NCBI RefSeq assembly: GCF_038784515.1
Contig: NZ_CP152376.1
Location: 3,534,001 to 3,598,000 of the forward strand
DNA: 64,000 nucleotides
Source of the DNA: Rhodoferax sp. GW822-FHT02A01
GTDB taxonomy: Bacteria; Pseudomonadota; Gammaproteobacteria; Burkholderiales; Burkholderiaceae_C
Direction of reading: 5' to 3'
The stretch's first letter is position 1. Each line of letters starts with the position of its first letter. Below are positions 8,159-16,628 of this stretch, in pieces. The notes below the pieces were generated by a model, which was given only the letters and a program-made list of their open reading frames with translations, did not search any database and was not told the DNA's origin. The position numbers and the translations under genes are program-made.

Positions 8159-9424
8159 CTAGAAAAGCTGCCCTGTCAACTCGTCCACGACAGTGCCATC
8201 ACTGCGATGGGTGATGGTTTCCGCTGCCCCCGCATCATCCGCCTTCAGCAACGCCCCCACCCTCACTCCCAGCAGGCGCAGGCGCTTCTGCAGCGGTGCG
8301 CGCTTCAGGCACTGCCCGGCAAACTGGCGTATGGCCTTGGCATCGGCGATGTAGTGGTCTATGGTCTGGTCGCGGGTCACGATCTGGAAGTCATCAAAGC
8401 GCAGCTTGATGCCAATCGTCTTGCCCACGTAACCCTTGCGCTGTAGGTCGCCGGCCACCTGTTCGCACAGCTTGGTGAAGATGGCGCCCAGCTCGGCCTT
8501 GTCGCGCACGGCATGCAGGTCGCGGTCGAACGTGGTCTCGCGGCTCATGCTGACCGGCTCACTTTCGGTCACCACCGGACGGTTGTCCTGGCCGTGGGAG
8601 GCTGCATGCATCCAGGCGCCCGTGCGTTCGCCAAAGGTGTCCATCAGCCACTGCAAGTCACGCGCGGCCAACTGGCCTATGGTGGTGATGCCATGGCTCT
8701 GGAGTTTGGCATCGGCCTTGGGGCCTATGCCATTGATCTTGCGGCAGGCCAGCGGCCAGATCTTGGACTCCAGGTCTTCTTCCATCACGATGGAAATGCC
8801 GTTGGGCTTGTTGAATTCGCTGGCCATCTTGGCCAGCAGTTTGTTGGGCGCCACGCCCACCGAGCAGGTCAGGCCGGTGTCGTCAAAAATGGCTTTCTGG
8901 ATAAGCCGCGCCAGCACCCGACCGCCTTCGCGCTGACCGCCGGGTACCTGGGTGAAATCGATGTAGACCTCATCCACACCGCGGTCTTCCATCAGCGGCG
9001 CGATCTCGGTGATGATGGCCTTGAAGCGGCGCGAGTAATGCCGGTATTGGTCAAAGTCCACCGGTAACAATATGGCTTGCGGGCAGAGCTTGGCCGCCTT
9101 CATCAGGCCCATGGCCGAACCCACGCCAAACTGCCGTGCCGCGTAGGTGGCGGTGGTGATGACCCCGCGCCCGGTGTAGCCCGACAGCAGGGGAAAGAAG
9201 TCCACCGGAATGCGGTGCAGGTGTTCGCTGCTCCACTCCTGGTCCGGGTGGGCGGCGCGCAGCCGGCCCAGCAGGTCGTCCTCGCGCCGGCGCCCGCCGC
9301 CAATCACCACCGGCAGGCCCTTGAGCTGCGGGTAGCGCAGCAGCTCCACGGAGGCATAGAACGCATCCATGTCCAGGTGCGCAATGCGGCGCAGCGGGGA
9401 GGGTGGTTGCGTGGAAGTCGACAC
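8159..9424 (-). CDS. dinB: DNA polymerase IV (Y-family)
   Basis: An error-prone translesion polymerase of about 421 residues. The palm motif HLDMDAFYASVE carries the first catalytic aspartate. DRGVDEVYIDFT stands where the second acidic pair (usually S-I-D-E) lies. The little-finger/helix-hairpin-helix part includes KINGIGPKADAKL, and ITTATYAARQFGV is a standard Y-family motif. No ATG lies before the active site other than inside it, so I place the start at the GTG at 9424. A longer reading would overlap the upstream LysR gene. An about 30-residue segment between IGGGRRR and GYTGRGVITTATYAA (positions about 9160-9300) is typical of the Comamonadaceae form. No LexA box was seen upstream. Confidence 0.88.
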   Translation of the reverse strand: MSTSTQPPSPLRRIAHLDMDAFYASVELLRYPQLKGLPVVIGGGRRREDDLLGRLRAAHPDQEWSSEHLHRIPVDFFPLLSGYTGRGVITTATYAARQFGVGSAMGLMKAAKLCPQAILLPVDFDQYRHYSRRFKAIITEIAPLMEDRGVDEVYIDFTQVPGGQREGGRVLARLIQKAIFDDTGLTCSVGVAPNKLLAKMASEFNKPNGISIVMEEDLESKIWPLACRKINGIGPKADAKLQSHGITTIGQLAARDLQWLMDTFGERTGAWMHAASHGQDNRPVVTESEPVSMSRETTFDRDLHAVRDKAELGAIFTKLCEQVAGDLQRKGYVGKTIGIKLRFDDFQIVTRDQTIDHYIADAKAIRQFAGQCLKRAPLQKRLRLLGVRVGALLKADDAGAAETITHRSDGTVVDELTGQLF

Positions 9425-9468
9425 GGGCAATGGGTTCGCAGTGGGTTTGCGATGCAGTATAGAGAGTG

Positions 9469-10353
9469 CTATTTGCGCCGCGACGACTTGCTCTGCAGCA
9501 GTTCGCGAATGGTCTGCAGATGGGGTTCTCGGCTGCGGCCCCGGCGCACCGCCAGCGAGAACTGCGACTGGTAGCCAAACGCCGAAGGCAGCAGCACCTT
9601 GAGGCGACCCTGGTCTACCCAGGGCTGCGCATAGTGCTCCGGCAGATAGCCAGTGTAGGCACCGGAGAGGATCAGGATGAGCTGCGCTTCCATGCTCTCC
9701 ACCGTGGCCACGCTGCGGTTGAAGCCCAGGCGCCCGAGCTCGGTCTGGCTCCAGTAGCGGTGGCGCACCGTGCTGTATTCCGTCACAGCTGATTCCGACA
9801 CGCGTTTCTGCGCAAACAGGGGGTGCTGGTCGCTGCAGTACAGCCACAGCTGCTCGCGGTACAGCGGGTAATACATCAGGCCGTTGGCGCGAGCCGGGAA
9901 GAAGCCCACGGCAAGGTCCAGTTCGTTGGACAGAACCGCATCCTGCAGCTCATAGGGGCTCTTGACGAACAGGCTCAGGTGCACGGACGGGTAGCGCTTG
10001 CAGAATTCCCCAATCACCGTGGGCAGGGCCAGGCCCTTGTCGGTGACGGTGGAGTCCAGCACACCCATCTTGAGTGTGCCGGCCATGTCGCCCTTGAGCA
10101 ACGCGGTATAGGCCTTGAAACCTTCGATGTCGGCCAGCAGGCGCTGTGCCTCGCCCAGCAGCATTTCGCCTTTCTCTGTGAGCTTGAAGCCGCCGCGCCC
10201 GCGCTGACACAGGGTGAATCCCACCTGTGTCTCCAGTTGGCTCATATAGGTGCTGATGGCCGAGGTGGTGAGATTGAGCTCCTGCTGGGCCCGGGAGAAG
10301 CCCTGGTGGCGTGCAACAGACACGTAGATGCGAAGCAGTTTGAGGTCGGGCAT
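9469..10353 (-). CDS. LysR-family transcriptional regulator of the guanidino operon (predicted)
   Basis: A 294-residue LysR regulator: an N-terminal helix-turn-helix (QGFSRAQQELNLTTSAISTYMSQLE) followed by a periplasmic-binding-protein-like effector domain. It is transcribed away from the gbuA-like gene, with about 127 bases between them, the usual layout for a LysR gene and its target operon. The effector is probably the guanidino compound or a breakdown product. It belongs to a different subgroup from the GcvA-type gene at 7250, so the two catabolic modules seem to have separate control. Confidence 0.88.
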   Translation of the reverse strand: MPDLKLLRIYVSVARHQGFSRAQQELNLTTSAISTYMSQLETQVGFTLCQRGRGGFKLTEKGEMLLGEAQRLLADIEGFKAYTALLKGDMAGTLKMGVLDSTVTDKGLALPTVIGEFCKRYPSVHLSLFVKSPYELQDAVLSNELDLAVGFFPARANGLMYYPLYREQLWLYCSDQHPLFAQKRVSESAVTEYSTVRHRYWSQTELGRLGFNRSVATVESMEAQLILILSGAYTGYLPEHYAQPWVDQGRLKVLLPSAFGYQSQFSLAVRRGRSREPHLQTIRELLQSKSSRRK

Positions 10354-10376
10354 GGGCGATTTCGGTGTGGGTACTT

Positions 10377-10396
10377 AGTTTAGGTTTTTCTGAACT
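10377..10396. promoter_or_regulatory. candidate LysR operator upstream of the ureohydrolase operon
   Basis: AGTTTAG (10377-10383) and CTGAACT (10390-10396) form an imperfect palindrome with one mismatch. It lies in the 127-base divergent region, close to the LysR start and about 85 bases before the gbuA-like gene. The layout fits a LysR recall site; this is inference. Confidence 0.4.
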
Positions 10397-10480
10397 GATT
10401 ATTTCAATTCCCGCATTTTTTATGGATGCAAGTCGCCGGAATAATGGGCCATCAACGACATAGACCCCAAGGAAATTCAC

Positions 10481-11431
10481 GTGTCCAAACAGCTCAACCA
10501 ACCCCAGGGCGGCAACGAAATGCCACGCTTTGCCGGACTGGCCACCATGATGCGATTGCCCTCTGCCACCTCGCCAGAAGGCCTGGATGTTGCCTTCATG
10601 GGCGTGCCGCTGGACATAGGTGCCTCCCTGCGGGCGGGCACCCGTTTCGGCCCCCGCAGCATCCGTGCGGAATCCGTGATGATCCGCCCCTACAACATGG
10701 CCACCGGAGCCGCGCCGTTCGACACCCTGCAGGTGGCGGATCTGGGGGACGTGGCCATCAACACCTTCAACCTGCTGGACTCGGTGCGCATCATCGAGGA
10801 GGCCTACACCCGGCTCAATGCCTTCCCCGTGATTCCGCTCACCTTGGGAGGTGACCACACCATCACATTGCCCATTCTGCGGGCATTGACCAAGAAGCAC
10901 GGGCCGGTGGGGCTGATCCATGTGGATGCCCATACCGACACCAACGACGATATGTTTGGAGAAAAGATAACCCATGGCAGCACCTTCCGCCGCGCCGTGG
11001 AGGAAGGTCTGCTTGACTGCAAGCGCGTGGTGCAGATCGGCCAGCGCGCCCAGGGCTATACCAGCGGCGACTTCCAATGGGGTGTGGACCAGGGCTTCAG
11101 GCTCTTTACCGCCGAGCAGTGCTGGTACAAGTCGCTCACCCCGCTGATGGCCGACGTGCGCGCCATCGTGGGCGACGGCCCGGTGTATCTCAGCTTTGAC
11201 ATCGACGGCATTGACCCGGCCTGGGCGCCCGGCACCGGCACGCCTGAGGTGGGCGGCCTGACTTCCATCCAGGGCCTGGAAATCGTGCGTGGCTGCAAGG
11301 GTCTCAATCTGATCGGTGGTGACCTGGTGGAGGTTTCCCCACCGTATGACCTCAGCGGCAATACCGCGCAGCTGGGCGCCAACCTGTTGTACGAAATGCT
11401 GTGCGTGTTGCCCGGCGTGCAGTCTCGCTGA
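10481..11431 (+). CDS. gbuA: guanidinobutyrase/agmatinase-family ureohydrolase
   Basis: A 316-residue arginase-superfamily enzyme that hydrolyses a guanidino group to an amine and urea. The Mn ligands are all present: H126 (GGDHT), D149, H151 and D153 (HVDAHTD), D240 and D242 (SFDIDGIDP). The N-terminus (NQPQGGNEMPRF) and the FGEKITHGSTFRRAVEEG segment resemble Pseudomonas 4-guanidinobutyrase GbuA more than E. coli SpeB, so 4-guanidinobutyrate or a hydroxylated relative is the best guess. Agmatine, 3-guanidinopropionate and guanidine remain possible. It heads a seven-gene operon that includes an amino-acid ABC importer and an oxygenase. No urease genes lie in the window. Confidence 0.85.
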   Translation: MSKQLNQPQGGNEMPRFAGLATMMRLPSATSPEGLDVAFMGVPLDIGASLRAGTRFGPRSIRAESVMIRPYNMATGAAPFDTLQVADLGDVAINTFNLLDSVRIIEEAYTRLNAFPVIPLTLGGDHTITLPILRALTKKHGPVGLIHVDAHTDTNDDMFGEKITHGSTFRRAVEEGLLDCKRVVQIGQRAQGYTSGDFQWGVDQGFRLFTAEQCWYKSLTPLMADVRAIVGDGPVYLSFDIDGIDPAWAPGTGTPEVGGLTSIQGLEIVRGCKGLNLIGGDLVEVSPPYDLSGNTAQLGANLLYEMLCVLPGVQSR

Positions 11432-11447
11432 AGGACGCGCCGCGAAG

Positions 11448-12302
11448 CTGGACGTATTCAAGACGCTGTGGGGCTGGCAGGGCGACTGGAGCCAGTGCGC
11501 AGCCCAGGTGCGCCAGATGGGCGGCGTGGGCGTGGAGGCCCGCATGCCGACCGACCCTTTTGCGGTGCGTACCCTGGCCAGTGCGTTGCAGCAGGAAGGG
11601 CTGGCTTACATCGCCATCGTCTTTACCGGTGGTGACGTGATACCCAACCAGTCCTGGACCGCACAGCAGCATCTCGATCGCCTGCAGCTTGCGCTGGACA
11701 ACGCAGCCCAGCTGCAACCCCGCTTTCTGAACCTGCTGGCAGGCAACGACCGCTGGCCGCTGGCCCAGCAGGTGGAGTTCTTCGGGCGGGCCCAGGCGCT
11801 GGCTGATGCGGCGGGCGTCCTGTGCAGCTTTGAGACACACCGCGCCACCTCGCTCTACAGCCCCTGGCTCACGCTGGAGCTGATCGCGCAACTGCCGCAG
11901 CTGCGCTTCACCGCCGACATCAGCCACTGGGTGGTGGTGAGTGAGCGGCTGCTGTGTGACCCTGTCGATGAGCTGACGCCTTTTGTGGAGCGTGTGCACC
12001 ATGTGCAGGCACGCGTGGGCTACGACCAGGGTCCACAGGTCCCCCATCCGGCAGCGCCCGAGTACGCCCGCGAGCTGGCATTCCACCAGGGTGTGTGGGA
12101 AGCCGTCTGGGCCTCACAGGTGCAGCGTGGCTATACCACCACCACGCTCACCCCGGAGTGCGGCCCCGATGGTTATACGCACCTGCTGCCTTTTACCCGC
12201 GCCCCCATTGCCGACACCGCCGAGCTCAACCGCTGGATGGCACATACCGAGCAAGCACACTTCTTGCGTTGGTCTTCTGCCAGGTCCGGTGCATCGAACT
12301 GA
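11448..12302 (+). CDS. sugar phosphate isomerase/epimerase-like TIM-barrel protein
   Basis: About 284 residues of the xylose-isomerase-like (AP endonuclease 2) superfamily. Candidate metal ligands appear in order: the E of FETHRAT, the D and H of TADISHW, the H of VHHVQARV, and the E of TPECGP. Members act on sugars, keto-inositols, hydroxypyruvate or unusual hydroxyacids. The start is unclear: no ATG, GTG or TTG lies between the gbuA stop (11431) and the conserved N-terminus. I place it at the CTG at 11448, twelve bases after AAGGA. A GTG at 11316 would overlap gbuA by over 110 bases with no family similarity. It probably handles a product of the neighbouring oxygenase or aldolase. Confidence 0.7.
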   Translation: MDVFKTLWGWQGDWSQCAAQVRQMGGVGVEARMPTDPFAVRTLASALQQEGLAYIAIVFTGGDVIPNQSWTAQQHLDRLQLALDNAAQLQPRFLNLLAGNDRWPLAQQVEFFGRAQALADAAGVLCSFETHRATSLYSPWLTLELIAQLPQLRFTADISHWVVVSERLLCDPVDELTPFVERVHHVQARVGYDQGPQVPHPAAPEYARELAFHQGVWEAVWASQVQRGYTTTTLTPECGPDGYTHLLPFTRAPIADTAELNRWMAHTEQAHFLRWSSARSGASN

Positions 12303-12344
12303 ACGCTTTCCCTTGACCCTACCTTCATCCTGCCAGACCACCAT

Positions 12345-13418
12345 ATGAGTACATCCAAATACAGCGCACGGGGCGACTTCTCTGCGCTACCCATCATCAA
12401 TATCAAAGGCCTGTTCAGCGACCGGCTGGAAGACCGCAAGGCGGTGGCTGACGAGATTGGCGACGCTGCCCGCAACGTCGGCTTCTTCTACATCAGCGGC
12501 CATGGCATTGCTGCCAGTCAGATCGCTGCACTGCGTGCCGCTGCGGCCCAGCTCTATGCCAAGGAGCTGGAATGGAAGATGGGCTATCACATCGGCCTGG
12601 GCCGTGGCCACAAGGGCTTTGTGCCCGAAGGCGAAGAAATCTATGCCCAGGGCCGCCCTGACCACAAGGAGGCTTACGACATCGGCTTTGAAGCTGCCGA
12701 CGACCACCCCATGGTGAAGGCCAACCTGCCACTGATCGGTGGCAACAAATGGCCGGACCTGCCCGGCTTCAAGGAGGCCGTGCAGGCCTACTACGCCGCC
12801 GTGTTCAATCTGGGGCAGCGCCTGATGCATGCCTTTGCACTGGCCCTGGGCCAGCCCGAGGACGCCTTCGATGCCTACGTCACCTGCCCGCCGTCCAAGT
12901 TGCGCCTGATCCACTACCCGGTGGACCCCAGCGCGGAAGATGTGCCCGGCATTGGCGCACATACCGACTACGAGTGCTTCACGCTGCTGCTGGCCGACCA
13001 GCCCGGGCTGGAAGTGCTCAACGACAAGGGCCAATGGATCGATGCGCCCCCGGTCACGGTGGATGGCGAGGAGGCTTACGTCATCAACGTGGGCGACATG
13101 CTGGAAGTCTGGACCGCAGGCGCCTTTGTGGCCACCAGCCACCGCGTGCGCAAGGTCAAGCACGAGCGCTATTCCTTCCCGCTGTTCTTCGCCTGTGACT
13201 ACAACACCAAGGTGCGGCCCTTGCCCCAGTTCCTAGAAGAGGGCGCAGAGACCTCCTACGAGGAAATCACCATCGGCGAACACATGTGGAGCATGGCGCT
13301 GCAGACCTACAGCTACCTGCGTGCAAAGGTGGCAGCAGGCGAACTGCAACTGCCCCACGGTGCGCGCAAACCGTCGAGCTTCGGCAACTTCAAGAAGACC
13401 GAAACCACGCCTGCTTGA
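12345..13418 (+). CDS. isopenicillin-N-synthase-family Fe(II)/2-oxoglutarate oxygenase
   Basis: A 357-residue oxygenase with the DIOX_N plus 2OG-FeII_Oxy layout. The N-terminal part carries RNVGFFYISGHGI. The iron triad is H206 and D208 (GAHTDYE) with H266 (ATSHRV). R275-Y-S277 is the RxS motif that binds the 2-oxoglutarate carboxylate. Related enzymes include the ethylene-forming enzyme and arginine or homoarginine hydroxylases, which can attack the carbon beside a guanidino group. Located between a ureohydrolase gene and an amino-acid importer, it may hydroxylate a guanidino amino acid; this is inference. It starts 42 bases after the isomerase gene. Confidence 0.85.
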   Translation: MSTSKYSARGDFSALPIINIKGLFSDRLEDRKAVADEIGDAARNVGFFYISGHGIAASQIAALRAAAAQLYAKELEWKMGYHIGLGRGHKGFVPEGEEIYAQGRPDHKEAYDIGFEAADDHPMVKANLPLIGGNKWPDLPGFKEAVQAYYAAVFNLGQRLMHAFALALGQPEDAFDAYVTCPPSKLRLIHYPVDPSAEDVPGIGAHTDYECFTLLLADQPGLEVLNDKGQWIDAPPVTVDGEEAYVINVGDMLEVWTAGAFVATSHRVRKVKHERYSFPLFFACDYNTKVRPLPQFLEEGAETSYEEITIGEHMWSMALQTYSYLRAKVAAGELQLPHGARKPSSFGNFKKTETTPA

Positions 13419-13479
13419 TTCCCCGTTTCACTTTTTTCCTTCCCCTGTTTTTCTGTTCCCAACCTAGGAGTTTTTCACC

Positions 13480-14289
13480 ATGACCAAAGCATCTTCCCTG
13501 TCCCGCAAAATGAAGCTGGGCTTCGCCGCCGCACTTGTTCTGGTTGGCGCGTCCGCCGTACAGGCGCAAACCCTCGCCCCCGGCGTATTGAAAGTGGCGA
13601 TGGAAATTTCCTACCCACCCTTTGAGTCGTATGACGGTGACAAGGTGGTGGGCTTTGACCCGGAAGTCTCGGCCCTGCTGGCACGTGAAATGAAGCTCAA
13701 GCCCCAGTTTGCCGACACCAAGTTCGCCAACCTGGTGTTGGGCCTGAACGGCGGTCAGCACGACGTGGTGATCTCCGGCCTGTACGTCACGGCCGAGCGC
13801 ACCGCCATTGCCGACGCCATTCCCTACGCCACCACAGGTGCCCTCATCATGGTGCCCAAGGACAGCCCCGCCCAGCCCAAGACCGAAAAGGACCTGTGCG
13901 GCCTGAAGGTGGGTCTGGAAGCCGGCACCAGCTGGGTCAAGGCGCTCAAGACCTTGTCCACCGAATACTGCGCACCCAACGGCAAACCTACCGTGGAAGT
14001 GAGCGAGTTCCCCACGGCGCCTGAAGTCTCCCAGGCCTTGCTGTCCAAGAACGTGCAGGCCCAGCTGGAAATTGCCGGTGCGGCCAAGACCTTTGTGGAA
14101 CGCAGCAAGGGCCGCCTGGCCATCAGCTCGCCCGCCATCGTCTATCCCCAGACCCTGGGCATCTATGTGAAGAAGGGCAACACGGCTGTGTTCCAAGGGC
14201 TGGAGAGTGCACTGGCCGCAGTGCGCAAGAGCGGTGAATTCGGCGCGTTGCTCAAGAAGTATGAGCTGACACCCGTCGCCTCCAAGTAA
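13480..14289 (+). CDS. ABC transporter, periplasmic polar-amino-acid-binding protein
   Basis: A 269-residue solute-binding protein of family 3. It has a clear signal peptide: Lys/Arg start, hydrophobic run AAALVLVGASA, and cleavage after AVQA at about residue 29. The mature part begins with the family pattern LKVAMEISYPPFESYDG and contains GFDPEVSALLAREM, the ligand-contacting opening of HisJ/ArtJ-like proteins. Such proteins capture basic or polar amino acids and opines in the periplasm. With the fused permease-ATPase that follows, it forms a complete importer for the operon's substrate. Start ATG at 13480 follows an AGGAG about 8 bases upstream. Confidence 0.9.
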   Translation: MTKASSLSRKMKLGFAAALVLVGASAVQAQTLAPGVLKVAMEISYPPFESYDGDKVVGFDPEVSALLAREMKLKPQFADTKFANLVLGLNGGQHDVVISGLYVTAERTAIADAIPYATTGALIMVPKDSPAQPKTEKDLCGLKVGLEAGTSWVKALKTLSTEYCAPNGKPTVEVSEFPTAPEVSQALLSKNVQAQLEIAGAAKTFVERSKGRLAISSPAIVYPQTLGIYVKKGNTAVFQGLESALAAVRKSGEFGALLKKYELTPVASK

Positions 14290-14327
14290 ACCGACCGCTC
14301 TTTCATCACGGCACGCAGAGGATTCCC

Positions 14328-15872
14328 ATGGAGTTGGACTGGACCTATTTTTTCTCACTCTTTTCCATGGGGATGTTCTGGCGTGCCTGTGTCACGGTCA
14401 TCGAGCTGGGCTCGCTGTCCTGGATCATCGGCATGGTGCTGGGCTTTGTGGTGGCGAGCGCCGAGCTCTCCACCATGGCCGGGCTGCGTGCCTTGGCCAA
14501 GGTCTACGTCTGGTTCTTTCGCAGCGTGCCCTTGCTGGTGCTGCTGGTGTTTGTTTTCAACATGCCCCAGATCTTTCCTGCCAGCGGACCCGTGCTCTCG
14601 ATTCCGTTCGTGTCGGGGCTGGTTTCGCTGGTCCTGACCGAGACCGCCTACATGGCCGAAATCCACCGCGGCGGCCTGCTGTCGGTGTCGCGCGGCCAGC
14701 GTGAGGCCGGGCATGCGCTGGGCCTGGGCTTTTTGGGTGTGCAGACCCGCATCGTGGTACCGCAGGCGCTGCGCATTGCGCTGCCCACCCTGGTGAACGA
14801 ATACGTCACCGTCATCAAGCTGACCTCGCTGGTTTCCGTCATCTCTTTGCAGGAGTTGCTGATGACGGGGCAGCGCCTGTACAGCCAGAACTTCCTGGTC
14901 ATGGAAACCCTGCTGGCCGTGGCGGTGTATTACGTGCTGATCGTGTCGCTGTTCGGCTCGGCCTTTCACTGGGTGGAACGCAAGCTGGACCTGCAGCGCC
15001 GCCAGCCACCCACGCTGGATGATGCTACCTGTGCCCAGTGGCTGCAGGCGCTGGGCCCCGTGCCCGCGGCCAACGTGTCGGTGCATGTGCCCGGCCAGCC
15101 GCTGACGCTGGAGATGCGTGGCATCCACAAAAGCTATGGCACGCACAAGGTGCTGGGTGGAGTGGACCTGTGCGTGGCCGCAGGCGATGTGCTCAGCGTG
15201 ATCGGTCCTTCGGGCTCCGGCAAGACCTCGCTGATCCGCACCATCAATGCCCTGGAAAAAATCGACGCGGGCGAGATCATCCTGTTTGGCGAAAGCTACA
15301 TCCAGGCTGGCGACAAGCCCGACAGTGCGCGCGTGCGCAAAGGCATACGCCGTATCGGCATGGTGTTCCAGAGCTTCAACCTGTTTCCCCACCTCACCGT
15401 GCTGGGCAACATCCTGATGGCCCCGCACTACCACGGCAGCACAGACACGCAAATGGACCGCGCGGTAGCCCTGCGCCTGCTCGACAAGGTGGGGTTGCTG
15501 GCCCACGCTGAAAAATACCCGCACCAGCTCTCCGGCGGTCAGCAACAACGCGTGGCCATCGCGCGGGCTCTGGCCCTGCAGCCCGACATCATGCTGTTCG
15601 ACGAACCCACCTCGGCGCTGGACCCTGAGCTGGTGGGCGATGTGCTCAAGGTCATCCAGAGCCTGGCCAAGGAAGGCATGACCATGCTGATCGTGACGCA
15701 CGAAATGGACTTTGCCCTGCAGATCTCGGACCGCATCGTCTTCATGGAAGGCGGCCGTTTGCAACTGGATATTTCGCCCGACCAACTGCGCAACCAAACT
15801 GAGCCCGATGAAACCCTGCTGCGCGTGCGCAAGTTCATGGGGCTGGACAACACAGCCATCACACCACAATGA
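14328..15872 (+). CDS. fused amino-acid ABC permease and ATPase
   Basis: A 514-residue fusion. Residues about 1-230 are a HisM/GlnP-type inner-membrane permease with several hydrophobic helices and the EAA-like loop (REAGHALGLGFLGVQTRIVVPQALR). Residues about 255-510 are a GlnQ/HisP-type ATPase. Walker A is GPSGSGKTS near 293, the signature is LSGGQQQRVAIARA near 401, Walker B is IMLFDEP, and the H-loop is VTHEMDF. Polar amino-acid importers normally encode these as two proteins. Since the complex needs two of each, one fused chain could form a homodimer. The aldolase gene starts at the ATGA overlap with its stop. Confidence 0.92.
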   Translation: MELDWTYFFSLFSMGMFWRACVTVIELGSLSWIIGMVLGFVVASAELSTMAGLRALAKVYVWFFRSVPLLVLLVFVFNMPQIFPASGPVLSIPFVSGLVSLVLTETAYMAEIHRGGLLSVSRGQREAGHALGLGFLGVQTRIVVPQALRIALPTLVNEYVTVIKLTSLVSVISLQELLMTGQRLYSQNFLVMETLLAVAVYYVLIVSLFGSAFHWVERKLDLQRRQPPTLDDATCAQWLQALGPVPAANVSVHVPGQPLTLEMRGIHKSYGTHKVLGGVDLCVAAGDVLSVIGPSGSGKTSLIRTINALEKIDAGEIILFGESYIQAGDKPDSARVRKGIRRIGMVFQSFNLFPHLTVLGNILMAPHYHGSTDTQMDRAVALRLLDKVGLLAHAEKYPHQLSGGQQQRVAIARALALQPDIMLFDEPTSALDPELVGDVLKVIQSLAKEGMTMLIVTHEMDFALQISDRIVFMEGGRLQLDISPDQLRNQTEPDETLLRVRKFMGLDNTAITPQ

Positions 15873-16621
15873 CAACCACCCTCACCGCAACACAAGAAAC
15901 CGCCCTGCGTCGCGACCTGGCCGCCGCCTACCGGCTAGCCGCGCGCTTTGGTTGGGAAGACACCATCTACACCCACTTCTCGGTGCGTCTGCCCTCAGCG
16001 GGGGGCGAGGAGCGCTTTTTGCTCAACCCTTTCGGCCTGATGTTTGGCGAAGTGCGCGCCAGCGACCTCATCGTGGTGGACGTCAAAGGCAAGATTGTTG
16101 ATGGTGACGCCAAGTACAACCCGGCGGGCTTCACCATCCACAGCGCGGTGCACACTGCGCGCGACGATGCACACTGTGTCATCCACACCCACACACTGGC
16201 CGGCATGGCGGTGGCCGCCAGCGAGCGCGGGCTGCTGCAGCTCAACCAGATTTCCACCGAGTTCTACCAGGGCATTGGCTACCACCCGTATGAGGGCGTG
16301 GCCTTCAACCTGGAAGAGCGCAGCCGCATCCAGCAGGCACTGGGCAACAACATGGGGCTGATCCTGCGCCACCACGGCCTGCTCAGCGTGGGGCCCACGG
16401 TGGCCGACGCCTTCTGCGTGATGTACTACCTCAACCGTGCTTGCGAAATCCAGCTCGCCGCAGCGCAAATGGCCTGCCTGGGCGGCGGTGTGACCGAACT
16501 GCCCGCGCACCTGAGCGCGCATGCCAGCCAGCAGTTCAAGGGCGTGCAACATGAGCGCCACGTCGTCTGGGCCGCCTGGCTGCGCCAGCTCGAACGCACC
16601 GAACCCGACTACAAGAACTAA
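15869..16621 (+). CDS. class II aldolase/adducin-family protein
   Basis: A 250-residue protein of the fuculose-aldolase/adducin fold. The zinc ligands are H106 and H108 (VIHTHT) and one of H168/H169 (LRHHGLLSVG). Family members split or decarboxylate hydroxy- and keto-acids, for example L-fuculose-1-phosphate or 3-oxo-tetronate-4-phosphate. No kinase gene is in the operon, so the substrate need not be phosphorylated. Its start overlaps the transporter stop by four bases, and the dehydrogenase gene follows after 7 bases. Together these suggest a carbon-skeleton-cleaving step downstream of the oxygenase. Confidence 0.85.
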   Translation: MTTTLTATQETALRRDLAAAYRLAARFGWEDTIYTHFSVRLPSAGGEERFLLNPFGLMFGEVRASDLIVVDVKGKIVDGDAKYNPAGFTIHSAVHTARDDAHCVIHTHTLAGMAVAASERGLLQLNQISTEFYQGIGYHPYEGVAFNLEERSRIQQALGNNMGLILRHHGLLSVGPTVADAFCVMYYLNRACEIQLAAAQMACLGGGVTELPAHLSAHASQQFKGVQHERHVVWAAWLRQLERTEPDYKN

Positions 16622-16628
16622 GGCACCC

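Noticed and set aside
10481..11431. Calling the ureohydrolase a plain agmatinase (speB)
   Set aside because: The N-terminus and mid-region look more like guanidinobutyrase, and the operon contains no polyamine genes.
9950..11545. 531-residue minus-strand open frame
   Set aside because: Crosses the gbuA-like gene on the other strand and part of a LysR gene in another frame; no family likeness.
14355..15875. 506-residue minus-strand open frame
   Set aside because: Complete mirror of the ABC permease-ATPase, which has all catalytic motifs.
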